From: CAYUYV01 sp050331455
Lineage (GTDB): Bacteria; Pseudomonadota; Alphaproteobacteria; JAJFIK01
DNA: 64,000 nucleotides
Direction of reading: 5' to 3'
Assembly (NCBI GenBank): GCA_050331455.1
Contig: JBHJGV010000048.1
Span: 1 to 64,000 of the forward strand
The notes beneath the pieces were generated by a model. That model ran no database searches. It was given only the letters and a program-made list of their open reading frames with translations, and was not told the origin of the DNA. Positions 28,459 through 36,435 of the stretch are shown here, in pieces. How positions within the stretch are numbered: the first letter of the stretch is position 1; every line of letters begins with the position of its first letter. The position numbers and the translations under genes are program-made.

Positions 28459-29652
28459 ATGGATCTCACGCTGGGCCCCGAATATGTCACGTTCCGGGAA
28501 GACGTGCTGGCACTGCTGGAGGCCCATCGGGACGCCGCCCCGACCCCAGCGGAGCGCGGCCTGAAGCATCCCAGACGCCTCGCCTGGCAGAAATTCCTGA
28601 TCGAACACGGCCTCGCCGCCCGCACGATCCCGACGGCCTATGGCGGCTACGGCGCCGAACCCGATTTCTTGAAGTCCCGCATCATCGCCGAGGCCTTTGC
28701 CGCGACCGGCCTGCCCGGCCCCATGGCCAATCAGGGCATCTCCATGCTGGTGCCCACCCTGCTCGAATGCGGCACGCCGGAGCAGAAGCGCGCCTGGATC
28801 CGCCCGACCCTCCTTGGTGAGATCGTCTGGTGCCAGGGTTATTCCGAACCGGGCTCGGGATCGGATCTGGCCAGCCTGACCACCAGGGCGCATATCGACG
28901 GTGACGATTATGTGATCAATGGACAGAAGATCTGGACCTCGACGGCCCGCGAGGCGGACATGATTTTCTGCCTCGTGCGCACGGAGGCCGATGCGCCGAA
29001 ACATCTGGGCATTTCCTATCTCATCTTTTCCATGGACAGCCCAGGCATCGACGTGCGCCCGCTGGTGGACATGACCGGTGACGCCAATTTCAACGAAGTG
29101 TTCTTCACCGATGTCCGTGTGCCCCGCAGCCAGATCGTCGGCGAGCCCGGCCAGGGCTGGATGGTGGCGAATGCCACCCTGACCCATGAACGCGGCATGC
29201 TGGGCGACCCCAATGCCGCGAACAAGCGCCTGCTCTCCATTGCCGAACTGATGCAGACGCAAACCGTGAACGGCGAGCGGCTGATGGACAATCCTCTGCT
29301 GCGCGACCGGCTCGTTGCTCTGCAGGCCCGGGTCTTCGCCATGCAGGCCAATGGCCTGCGCGTCATGACCAGCCGCCTCAACGGGGAGGATCCCGGCATG
29401 GCCGCCCTGATCATCAAGTTGCAGGGCTGCGAGCTGAACCACGAACTCGCCCGACTGGCGATCGATGCCCTGGGCGAGATCGGCCTGCTCTATGGGGACA
29501 GTCCGTATCTGAAAGATTTCGGCGACTGGCAGCGCAGCTACATGTATGACCTGGGGCTGATCATCGGCGGGGGGACGGCCCAGATCCAAAAAAACATCAT
29601 TGCCGAGCGCGGCCTGGGCATGCCCCGGGAACCCAAGCCGGCCAAAAAATAA
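28459..29652 (+). CDS. Acyl-CoA dehydrogenase (first of pair)
   Basis: FAD-dependent enzyme that introduces the alpha-beta double bond in acyl-CoA. The 397 residues cover the N-terminal helical domain, the middle beta domain (W-C-Q-G-Y-S-E-P-G-S-G-S-D-L-A and W-T-S-T-A, both FAD/substrate motifs) and the C-terminal helical domain. The ending G-G-G-T-A-Q-I-Q-K-N-I-I-A-E-R has alanine where many members have G-T-S/x-E, which may mean the base is elsewhere or in the partner subunit. A strong GGGAGGA ribosome site precedes the ATG. It is followed after 12 bases by a second acyl-CoA dehydrogenase, suggesting an alpha2beta2 heteromer like the steroid-degrading FadE pairs of actinobacteria. The substrate is unknown. 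Confidence 0.9.
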   Translation: MDLTLGPEYVTFREDVLALLEAHRDAAPTPAERGLKHPRRLAWQKFLIEHGLAARTIPTAYGGYGAEPDFLKSRIIAEAFAATGLPGPMANQGISMLVPTLLECGTPEQKRAWIRPTLLGEIVWCQGYSEPGSGSDLASLTTRAHIDGDDYVINGQKIWTSTAREADMIFCLVRTEADAPKHLGISYLIFSMDSPGIDVRPLVDMTGDANFNEVFFTDVRVPRSQIVGEPGQGWMVANATLTHERGMLGDPNAANKRLLSIAELMQTQTVNGERLMDNPLLRDRLVALQARVFAMQANGLRVMTSRLNGEDPGMAALIIKLQGCELNHELARLAIDALGEIGLLYGDSPYLKDFGDWQRSYMYDLGLIIGGGTAQIQKNIIAERGLGMPREPKPAKK

Positions 29653-29664
29653 GGGAGGCTACCC

Positions 29665-30753
29665 ATGGAATTCGCTTTGTCAGAAGACCAACGGATGGTC
29701 CAAGACTCTGTAAAGGACTTTCTAGAGACCGCGAGCGCCCTCGATGCCGTGCGCCGGGCCGCCGACGGCGACCCGGAGACCGTGGCCGCCATCGCGAAGG
29801 GCCTCGCGGATCTGGGGGCCGGTCAGATCCTTGTGCCGGAGGCCTATGGCGGCCTCGGGCTCGGCCTCCTCGACGCGGCACTGGTCCAGGAAATGCTGGG
29901 CCGGACCGTCGCCCCCGCGGATTTGATGGCCGGGGCCGCGATGGCCGTCACGGGTCTTCTGACGGCCGGTACGGAGGATCAGAAAGCCGAATGGCTGCCC
30001 CGGATCGCTTCCGGGGAGGTCCGGCTCAGCGTGGCCGTGACGGAGCGGGTGGGCGCGCGCGAGGGGGCCGGCGTCGACGCCGCCGATGGCCGCCTGACCG
30101 GCAAGAGCCTGTTCGCCTTCGAGACCAATGCCGCCACCCATATCCTGGTGACCGATCGGCAGGGACGCTTGCATATCGTTGCGGCGGACGCCCCGGGCCT
30201 GGAGCGGCGCGCCCTGCCCGGCATCGACCGGACGCGGCTGTTCTGCGAACTCGTCTTCGACGGGGTGCCCGCCGTGACGTTAAGCGGCGAGAACCAGCCC
30301 GGCCGCGCTGCCGATCAGATGGTCAGTGTGGGGCGCCTTCTCCTCGCAGCGGACACTCTTGGTGCCGCCGAGGCCATGGTCGAGAAGGCCGTCGCCTATG
30401 CCCTGGAGCGTAAGCAGTTCGGACGGGTCATCGGCTCGTTCCAGGCCGTCAAGCATCTGTGTGCGGAAATGGCCGCCGAGCTGGAGCCAGCCCGGGCGCT
30501 GGTCTGGCACGCGGCCCATGCCCGGGACGAGGACATGGATGAGGCGGCTGTGATGATCTGCCTCGCCAAGGCCCATATGGCCGAGATCGGCACCCACATC
30601 GCGCGGACCTCCGTCGAGGTTCATGGCGGCATGGGGTTCACGGATCTTCTGGGGCTTCACTATTGGTTCAAGCGCATCGGCACCAACCGCCAGCTTCTGG
30701 GCGGGCCGGAACAGGTGCGCCTGGAGGCGGCCCGGCTTCAGGGCTGGGTCTGA
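29665..30753 (+). CDS. Acyl-CoA dehydrogenase (second of pair)
   Basis: Partner of the preceding gene, 362 residues, in the same operon with its own GGGAGG ribosome site. The N-terminal domain starts M-E-F-A-L-S-E-D-Q, usual for the family. The middle domain is shorter and less conserved than in the first gene. The C-terminal domain has R-K-Q-F-G-R-V-I-G-S-F-Q and H-G-G-M-G-F-T, both family hallmarks. Adjacent unequal acyl-CoA dehydrogenases often form one heterotetrameric enzyme where only some active sites are complete; this is an inference here. The unknown tandem paralogues start 39 bases downstream. Confidence 0.9.
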   Translation: MEFALSEDQRMVQDSVKDFLETASALDAVRRAADGDPETVAAIAKGLADLGAGQILVPEAYGGLGLGLLDAALVQEMLGRTVAPADLMAGAAMAVTGLLTAGTEDQKAEWLPRIASGEVRLSVAVTERVGAREGAGVDAADGRLTGKSLFAFETNAATHILVTDRQGRLHIVAADAPGLERRALPGIDRTRLFCELVFDGVPAVTLSGENQPGRAADQMVSVGRLLLAADTLGAAEAMVEKAVAYALERKQFGRVIGSFQAVKHLCAEMAAELEPARALVWHAAHARDEDMDEAAVMICLAKAHMAEIGTHIARTSVEVHGGMGFTDLLGLHYWFKRIGTNRQLLGGPEQVRLEAARLQGWV

Positions 30754-30792
30754 TCAGGGCACAAGTGGCGGCAAGGGGAAGGGGACGAGGCT

Positions 30793-32079
30793 ATGGCGAG
30801 GACGCCGAGGCGGATCACGGAACAGGCCACGCGCCTGAAGGACCTGCTCGATCGGATCGAGGAGGCCGGCTATTTCTCTGTGGAGGGGGTTATCAGCGGG
30901 GCGATGATCGATGCCATGTACAACGAGTTGTGGCACGACAAGCCGGCGGAGAAACGCCCCTCCCGGGATTTTGTCGCCGCCCGGGTCTGGCTCGCCACCC
31001 GCCGGCTCCAGCAGCGGGGGTTCGGGGACGTGGAGTCCGTGCCCGACCTGTCGCCCCGGTCCGTCTCGAAGGAGCGCCGCTACGAGAAGTTCCAGCAGAT
31101 CCCGCTTGAGGCCCTGTCGGCCTTTTCCGAGGACGATCTGCCCTTCAACCTTGAACTGACGATCGACGAGATCGAATTCATCATCGGGTATCTGGAAAAA
31201 CGGGGGTTTGACGCCACGGGTCTTCCCATCACGGACATTCACAAGGAAGGCCGGGCCAATGCCAAGGCTGCGGCGGCGGACTATTCCACAAAGGCCTCGG
31301 ACTGGACCATAGACCCCGTCTTCGACCTCGTGCATTACGCCATGACCACCCGCCATGCGGCCATGAACCGGGAATGGCGCGGCACCGCGCCCCATATGAT
31401 CTACACGGCCTGGTTCGTCCAGCTCAACCAGCCCGACCACCGGGTCAATGAGCTTTATCTTTATCGCGGCAAATTCGTGATCAAGGCGGAGAAAACGAAC
31501 ACCGGCAATACCCTGCTCCGGACCAGTCATATTCAGTACGCGTTCTCGGCCGGCGACCTGCCCGTGCGCCATGACGGTCTGATGTTCGAAACCGGGGACA
31601 AGCATGTTGTCATGGGCTTCAGTCGGGACAGCCAGGGCAATCACACACCCCAGACCATGCAGCTCGACGGGCGGAACCGCTCGGCCCGCTATGGTGGGGT
31701 GTTCGACGTGCTGGCCGGCTGGCAGGCTACGACGGACCAGTTCGAGGATGTGCGGCGGGACGGCTTGATGGGCACCGGTATTTACATGAAGCTGGACACG
31801 GATATGACCAACACGGCCCATGGGACGACATCCCTTTCCGATCTTCTGGACGCCCTGACCGACGAGACGGAAAATTACTGCAAGCTGATTGTCCGGGCGG
31901 ATATGACCCGCCGGGACAGTCCCGTCCTGGTCAGCACGACTCGCATGGATGGTTCGGAACGGGAAATGCCGGCCTCAGATTCCGCCCTGACGGCGGAGGA
32001 ACGCCAGGCCGTTTCCATGCTGAAGGACTATAGCGACTGGAACATGGACGACATTGCAACACTCATTCCCAGGGCGTAA
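30793..32079 (+). CDS. Unrecognised protein, tandem paralogue A
   Basis: 428 residues, soluble, no signal peptide or membrane segment. I do not recognise the family. The N-terminus is helical (L-K-D-L-L-D-R-I-E-E-A-G-Y-F-S-V-E-G-V-I). A second helical block ends D-P-V-F-D-L-V-H-Y. The C-terminal half is beta-rich with conserved Y-R-G-K-F-V-I, H-D-G-L-M-F-E-T-G-D-K-H-V-V and N-H-T-P-Q-T-M-Q-L-D-G, then D-Q-F-E-D-V-R-R-D-G and G-T-G-I-Y-M. The same blocks recur in the next gene. A helical half followed by a beta sensor-like half is suggestive of ligand binding, but no function is claimed. It lies 39 bases after the acyl-CoA dehydrogenases. Its stop lies inside an 18-bp tandem duplication. Confidence 0.85.
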   Translation: MARTPRRITEQATRLKDLLDRIEEAGYFSVEGVISGAMIDAMYNELWHDKPAEKRPSRDFVAARVWLATRRLQQRGFGDVESVPDLSPRSVSKERRYEKFQQIPLEALSAFSEDDLPFNLELTIDEIEFIIGYLEKRGFDATGLPITDIHKEGRANAKAAAADYSTKASDWTIDPVFDLVHYAMTTRHAAMNREWRGTAPHMIYTAWFVQLNQPDHRVNELYLYRGKFVIKAEKTNTGNTLLRTSHIQYAFSAGDLPVRHDGLMFETGDKHVVMGFSRDSQGNHTPQTMQLDGRNRSARYGGVFDVLAGWQATTDQFEDVRRDGLMGTGIYMKLDTDMTNTAHGTTSLSDLLDALTDETENYCKLIVRADMTRRDSPVLVSTTRMDGSEREMPASDSALTAEERQAVSMLKDYSDWNMDDIATLIPRA

Positions 32080-32103
32080 GGCCGGCCCAGGGCGTAAGGC
32101 CGG
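32068..32103 (+). repeat. 18-bp tandem duplication over a stop codon
   Basis: Two perfect copies of CCCAGGGCGTAAGGCCGG (32068-32085, 32086-32103). The first contains the TAA stop of paralogue A. The second is downstream and non-coding. Confidence 0.9.
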
Positions 32104-32223
32104 ATCACGCTCCCAGCCGTTCCCAATGCCGCGAAAGGACGGTCACCTCGCCCTGTTGTCGAGGGCGGGTTGCCCCGCGGCGTCCTGGCATTTGATGCTC
32201 TACAACCATAAAAAAGGCGTGTA

Positions 32224-32245
32224 GACTGTTAACACGGGAACAGTC
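32224..32245. promoter_or_regulatory. Inverted repeat upstream of paralogue B
   Basis: A perfect seven-base inverted repeat with eight-base spacer, GACTGTT-N8-AACAGTC, about 108 bases before the ATG of paralogue B. It could be an operator for a dimeric regulator or a small RNA hairpin in the leader. No T-run follows, so it is not a terminator. Confidence 0.4.
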
Positions 32246-32352
32246 GAGGGGTGGAATACGTCTTGCGCGGCGTCAATCCGACCTTTGGCGATACGGGAGA
32301 AACCGGACAACGACACACATCAGCCAACGGTGAGAGGTTCAGGGGAAAGACC

Positions 32353-33672
32353 ATGACAGATCGGCAGACATTGACCCGGAAAGCCAAGGAATTACGAGCA
32401 CTTCTCACGGAAATCGAGGCGGCCGGCTATTTTTCCGTTGAAGGCGTTATTACCGGCGCCATGATCGACGAGCTGTACAAGACCCACTGGAACGAAAAGG
32501 AGCGCGAAGACCGCCCACCGAAGGACCTGACAGCCGCACGCATCTGGCTGGCCGTCCGCCGGCTTCAGCAGCAGGGCTTCCCGGAAATGGACAACCGGGG
32601 CCGCATGGGCGATGTGGACCCGATGCTCGCGCTACCCGATTGGCTGAAATCCGATGACCCGAAACATCGGAAAAAGCAGATGATCCTGATCCAACAGATT
32701 TCGGACTTTAACAAGGACGGGCTGCAATTCCCGCTGACCCTGACCCTCGAAGAGATTGACTTCATCATCAAGAATCTCAAAAAGCGCGGCTTCGGCCAAA
32801 GCGGCCTTCCAGTGACGGACATTTATGAACAGGGACGAAAAATTTCGAAGGATGCGGCAGACACCTATGATCCGACCACATCCGATTGGAAAGTGGATCC
32901 CGTCTTCGATCTCACCCATTATGCGATCTCGGCACGTCACAAGGCCATGAACCAAAGCTGGAGCACGGATGCCCGGCATATCGTTTACACCGCGTGGTTC
33001 ATGCAGCTCAAACAGCCGAATCAGAATGTCGAGGAGTTGTTCCTCTACCGTGGAAAATTCGTCATCCGCCCCGAGACGACCGATGCCGGGACCGTGCTGC
33101 TGCGCACCTGCCATCTGCAAAACACCTTTTCGACCCATGGAATGCCGGTGCGCCATGAAGGCCTGATGTTCGAGACCGGCGACAAACACGTGGTGTTCGG
33201 CTTCAGCCAGGACGATGTGGGCAACCATACCCCCCAGACCATGCAGCTCGACGGACTCAACCGGCTGCGCAAACAGGGCGCGGTCTACAACGCCCTGGCG
33301 GGCTGGAAGGCGACCACGGATCAGTTCGAGGACGTGCGCCGCGACGGGGTGCTGGGCACAGGCATTTACATGGAACTGGACACGGAAACCAACACGGTCG
33401 CCAGGGAGTCAGACACTCTGGATGACTTTCTCAGTGAGCTGATTAGGCCGGAATTTAATTATTGCGTGAAGGTCGAGCGCGCCAACATGAAGCAAATGTC
33501 CGGCCCCCTGACCGTAACGACCACCGTCGATCACAAGAGCGAGCAAATCGCAGACAATGTGGACCCCTTTGCCAATACGGAAGAGAGGGAAGCCGTGGTC
33601 AAGCTGTGCAACTATAATGCCTGGACCCTGGAAGACATCTCTACACTGATAAAAACCATCCATGCGACGTGA
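32353..33672 (+). CDS. Unrecognised protein, tandem paralogue B
   Basis: 439 residues. It is clearly homologous along its whole length to the preceding gene: G-Y-F-S-V-E-G-V-I-T-G-A-M-I-D, A-A-R-I-W-L-A-V-R-R-L-Q-Q, D-P-V-F-D-L-T-H-Y, Y-T-A-W-F-M-Q-L, Y-R-G-K-F-V-I and E-T-G-D-K-H-V-V-F-G-F-S all recur. It has fewer GC-ending codons than paralogue A, and there is an extra loop near residue 80. No signal peptide or membrane segment is seen. The ATG at 32353 follows a good GGGGAAAG site; a frame extension to 32251 is unlikely. It has its own upstream region of 270 bases with an inverted repeat, so it may be separately regulated. Confidence 0.85.
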   Translation: MTDRQTLTRKAKELRALLTEIEAAGYFSVEGVITGAMIDELYKTHWNEKEREDRPPKDLTAARIWLAVRRLQQQGFPEMDNRGRMGDVDPMLALPDWLKSDDPKHRKKQMILIQQISDFNKDGLQFPLTLTLEEIDFIIKNLKKRGFGQSGLPVTDIYEQGRKISKDAADTYDPTTSDWKVDPVFDLTHYAISARHKAMNQSWSTDARHIVYTAWFMQLKQPNQNVEELFLYRGKFVIRPETTDAGTVLLRTCHLQNTFSTHGMPVRHEGLMFETGDKHVVFGFSQDDVGNHTPQTMQLDGLNRLRKQGAVYNALAGWKATTDQFEDVRRDGVLGTGIYMELDTETNTVARESDTLDDFLSELIRPEFNYCVKVERANMKQMSGPLTVTTTVDHKSEQIADNVDPFANTEEREAVVKLCNYNAWTLEDISTLIKTIHAT

Positions 33673-33678
33673 TCGGAC

Positions 33679-33903
33679 TCAGACCACAAGGCCCCGCCGT
33701 CCGTTTCCGGGCGGTTGGGCCGCGTTGCGGGCTTTGTTCCGGCCCATGACATAACGCAGCTTGGCCACGGCAACGCGGCTGAGCTGCTCCTGGCCTGCCG
33801 AGGCCGGGCCCACGACAACGACCTCGATCCCCGTTCGGGCACACACGGCACAGACCTTCACACTCGTGCCGTGGGAAATGAACTCAAGGTAAACGTCATC
33901 CAT
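33679..33903 (-). CDS. DUF6898-like small protein
   Basis: 74 residues. The core reads V-Y-L-E-F-I-S-H-G-T-S-V-K-V-C-A-V-C, then G-I-E-V-V-V-V-G-P-A-S-A, then L-x-R-V-A-V-A-K-L-R-Y-V. I associate this pattern with DUF6898, a small alphaproteobacterial family of unknown function. Two beta hairpins and a C-terminal helix are suggested. It is convergent with paralogue B, with 6 bases between the stops. Confidence 0.75.
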   Translation of the reverse strand: MDDVYLEFISHGTSVKVCAVCARTGIEVVVVGPASAGQEQLSRVAVAKLRYVMGRNKARNAAQPPGNGRRGLVV

Positions 33904-34693
33904 AGTGGTCGGTCCCTCCGCACCGACGGACAGACAAAGCGGCCCGGATCCCCAGTCTGCCCCAAGGGCGTGACCGTTCCGTATCCTGCCGCTGTCCCAG
34001 ATCCGACCATGGGCCCAGCCCGCGGCCCCGGCATCACCGTGCCTCCCCCCGGGTTTAGGCGACCGAATTCGGCGCTCTGGCCAGCGCTCCGGCCAGCGCT
34101 CTTGGGGCGTCTGGCGTCGACCGGCGGCCGGCTGAGTGCAATCGGGTCCAACCGGACGACGGGGGATGTCGTGCGGCGCAAATCCGGGTTGCCGGGTCCA
34201 GGCTCGCTCCAGGATCCGTCGGCGGCAGCCCCTGTGGACCGGGTCCCTCCCCCACCGCCATGCCCTATGGCTTGATTGGCGACCACGCCTGTGAAGACCA
34301 AGGCCTCCCCAGACAAGGATTGCATCGTCTCCGGATCGATCCGAAAAAAATCAGTCTCCGGTGAATAGGGTCTGGATTTTCTCGCCACCTTCGACTAGCT
34401 TTCGCTGTGTCTTGTTCAGCAACGAAACGGATTGGGCCATGACGACCCGCATTTGCCTCCCCCCAAGCCTTGGCACCGCCGGCCCCCGCCGCGCGGCAGG
34501 CCGTGTGGCACCGGGCCGGGGCGCAGCGGGTCTTTCCGCATGGGCCGTGGCCGGCGTGGCCAATACCCCCGTTTTTTTCCCGTTTGGCTGATCGGTTTTT
34601 GTCCCCGTCAGCCCCTCCCGGGAGAGGCTGACACACACCCCCACAATCCGCCGGGTTCGTCAGATCTCTCCCTTGGTTCCAAGGAGAGAGCCC
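33904..34693. other. Long gene-poor stretch
   Basis: About 790 bases between the DUF6898 gene and the ABC exporter. Longer open frames here are GC-bias shadows. It contains a 12-base tandem repeat near 34075-34102 (CTCTGGCCAGCG type). A possible 33-codon ORF lies at 34351-34452 with lower GC than its surroundings. The rightmost part must hold the promoter of the ABC operon; none was firmly identified. Confidence 0.4.
34351..34452 (-). CDS. Possible 33-residue small protein
   Basis: A short frame (M-R-V-V-M-A-Q-S-V-S-L-L-N-K-T-Q-R-K-L-V, ending L-F-T-G-D) with natural-looking amino-acid use, lower GC than the flanks, and a GGGGGGAGG purine run three bases before the ATG. It could be a real small protein or the remnant of a longer degraded gene: another frame continues past its stop with protein-like sequence for about 40 codons. 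No family is recognised. Confidence 0.25.
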   Translation of the reverse strand: MRVVMAQSVSLLNKTQRKLVEGGEKIQTLFTGD

Positions 34694-35635
34694 ATGATCG
34701 TGGCCGTCGACGGACTGACCAAACGCTTTACCCGCAAGGGACAACAACCGTTCACCGCCGTGGACGAGGTCTCCTTCTCCATCGCACCGGGGGAACGCGT
34801 GGCCTTTATCGGCCCCAACGGGGCGGGCAAGTCCACCACCTTGAAAATGCTGACGGGCATCCTGTTTCCCAGCGGCGGAACCGCGCAGGTTGCCGGCCAT
34901 GTGCCGTGGGCGGAGCGCCAGGCGCTGGCCTTGCGCATCGGCGTGGTGTTCGGCCAGCGCTCCCAGCTCTGGTACCACCTGCCGGCCCAGGACAGTTTCG
35001 ACCTGATCGCCCGGATGTACGCCATTCCGCAGGCCGACTATCGGTGGCGCCTTGACCATGTGGTGGAGGTACTGAAGATCGGTCATTTGATCGGCCAACC
35101 GGTCAAGAGCCTGTCTCTCGGCCAGCGCATGCGCTGCGAAATCGCCGGCAGCCTGCTTCATGGCCCCTCGGTGCTGTTCCTGGACGAGCCCACCATCGGG
35201 CTCGACGTGACGGCGAAGGCCCTGCTGCGTGAGCACTTGAAACATCTGGCGCAGGCGGAGGATACGACCATCGTCCTGACCAGTCACGACACGGGCGATA
35301 TCGAGGAAATCTGCGACCGGGTGATCCTCATCAATGACGGCCGGATCCTGCTTGACCGCCCGTTGGAGGCCCTGCGTGCGGATTTCCTGACCGCCAAGCA
35401 GGTGGTTCTGGTGACGGATGAGGAAGCGCCGCATCTGACCCTGGGGGCCGATATGCCGGGCGTGGAACTGACCGCCCGGGATCGCCACCGGCTGACCCTC
35501 CGTGTCGATACGAAGCATAGCCGGGTTGACCGCGTCGTGGCGCAGGCCCTTGAAACCCTGTCGGTGCGCGATCTCAGCATCGAGGCTGCGCCCCTGGAGT
35601 CCATCATTCTGCGGCTTTACGGAGAACGACAATGA
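34694..35635 (+). CDS. ABC-2 type exporter ATP-binding protein
   Basis: ATPase subunit of a drug- or lipid-type exporter, 313 residues. Walker A G-P-N-G-A-G-K-S-T is at 40-48, the signature reads L-S-L-G-Q-R-M-R, Walker B is V-L-F-L-D-E-P, and the H-loop is L-T-S-H-D. After about 220 comes the C-terminal extension usual for DrrA-like ABC-2 ATPases. The ATG at 34694 follows AAGGAGAGAG. The stop overlaps the start of the next permease (ATGA). The nearest layout I know is the three-gene system with ABC2_membrane_6 (DUF990) permeases, to which cyanobacterial viologen-export genes belong. The substrate here is unknown. Confidence 0.9.
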   Translation: MIVAVDGLTKRFTRKGQQPFTAVDEVSFSIAPGERVAFIGPNGAGKSTTLKMLTGILFPSGGTAQVAGHVPWAERQALALRIGVVFGQRSQLWYHLPAQDSFDLIARMYAIPQADYRWRLDHVVEVLKIGHLIGQPVKSLSLGQRMRCEIAGSLLHGPSVLFLDEPTIGLDVTAKALLREHLKHLAQAEDTTIVLTSHDTGDIEEICDRVILINDGRILLDRPLEALRADFLTAKQVVLVTDEEAPHLTLGADMPGVELTARDRHRLTLRVDTKHSRVDRVVAQALETLSVRDLSIEAAPLESIILRLYGERQ

Positions 35636-36435
35636 GACAGCGTTTCAGCAGTTTTGCGGCGTTCATCGGCTTCGGACAACGACGGGCGCGCCTCGAGTGG
35701 TGGATCATGGCCTTTCCGCTCACGATCTATGCCCTGCTGGTCGGCGTCTTTGCCTCCATCTTCGCCATCACGCCCTTCGAGGAACTTGGGAAAAGCGATG
35801 CATCGGGGATCACGGGGGCCCGCATGGTCTGGTATGTGGCGATTACGGAATGTGTGGCGTTGGCCACGGCGGGCTCCTTCCGCGATATGCGGGACATCGT
35901 TCTGACCGGTGAGTATGCCGCCAGCCTGCACCGACCCGTAAGCCTGATGGTCCTGAAGACAGGGGAATGGATCGGCCGGTTGAGTTTCGATCTGCCCGTG
36001 TTCTGCCTGGCTGCAACGGGGCTCGGGCTGTTCTTCACCGGCCTGTTTCCGTTCGGGCCCGTGCAGGCGCTGTTTCTGGGCCTGTCCTTGATGCTCAGCA
36101 CCCTGCTGCTCCATTGGATTCTGGCCATTGTCGGCCTTGTGGAGGTCTGGGGCCCTTATGGACGGCCCGTTTATTGGATCGTCCAGAAGGTACTGTTCCT
36201 TCTGGGCGGGCTGATCCTGCCGATCGCGCTTTACCCCCAGGCGATCGCCGCGGCGGCTTGGCTCACGCCGTTTCCGGCAATCCTGACCATCCCCGGACGG
36301 ATCGCCTTCGACCCGGCTCCGGCCGTTCTGGTGGCCGGCGTCGCCATCCAGCTTTTCTGGCTCGGCGTGGTCGGCGCGCTTCTCGCCGCCGTCCAGACCA
36401 GGGCGAACCGGATCATTTTGTGGAGGGGATACTGA
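35632..36435 (+). CDS. ABC-2 type exporter permease 1 (ABC2_membrane_6-like)
   Basis: 267 residues with about six membrane segments. It starts M-R-Q-R-F-S-S-F and has a long hydrophilic loop after the second segment. The architecture matches DUF990/ABC2_membrane_6 permeases, which occur as two unequal partners beside one ATPase. It overlaps the ATPase stop and the next permease start by four and one to three bases, so the three genes are translationally coupled. Confidence 0.85.
   Translation: MRQRFSSFAAFIGFGQRRARLEWWIMAFPLTIYALLVGVFASIFAITPFEELGKSDASGITGARMVWYVAITECVALATAGSFRDMRDIVLTGEYAASLHRPVSLMVLKTGEWIGRLSFDLPVFCLAATGLGLFFTGLFPFGPVQALFLGLSLMLSTLLLHWILAIVGLVEVWGPYGRPVYWIVQKVLFLLGGLILPIALYPQAIAAAAWLTPFPAILTIPGRIAFDPAPAVLVAGVAIQLFWLGVVGALLAAVQTRANRIILWRGY

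Noticed and set aside
33858..34388. 176-codon - strand frame in the gene-poor gap
   Set aside because: Only its first 40 codons look protein-like; the rest is Gly/Pro/Arg-rich and overlaps the DUF6898 gene.
34265..35632. 455-codon - strand frame over the ABC ATPase
   Set aside because: The + strand has Walker A, signature and Walker B plus overlapping permease genes; the antisense frame has none.
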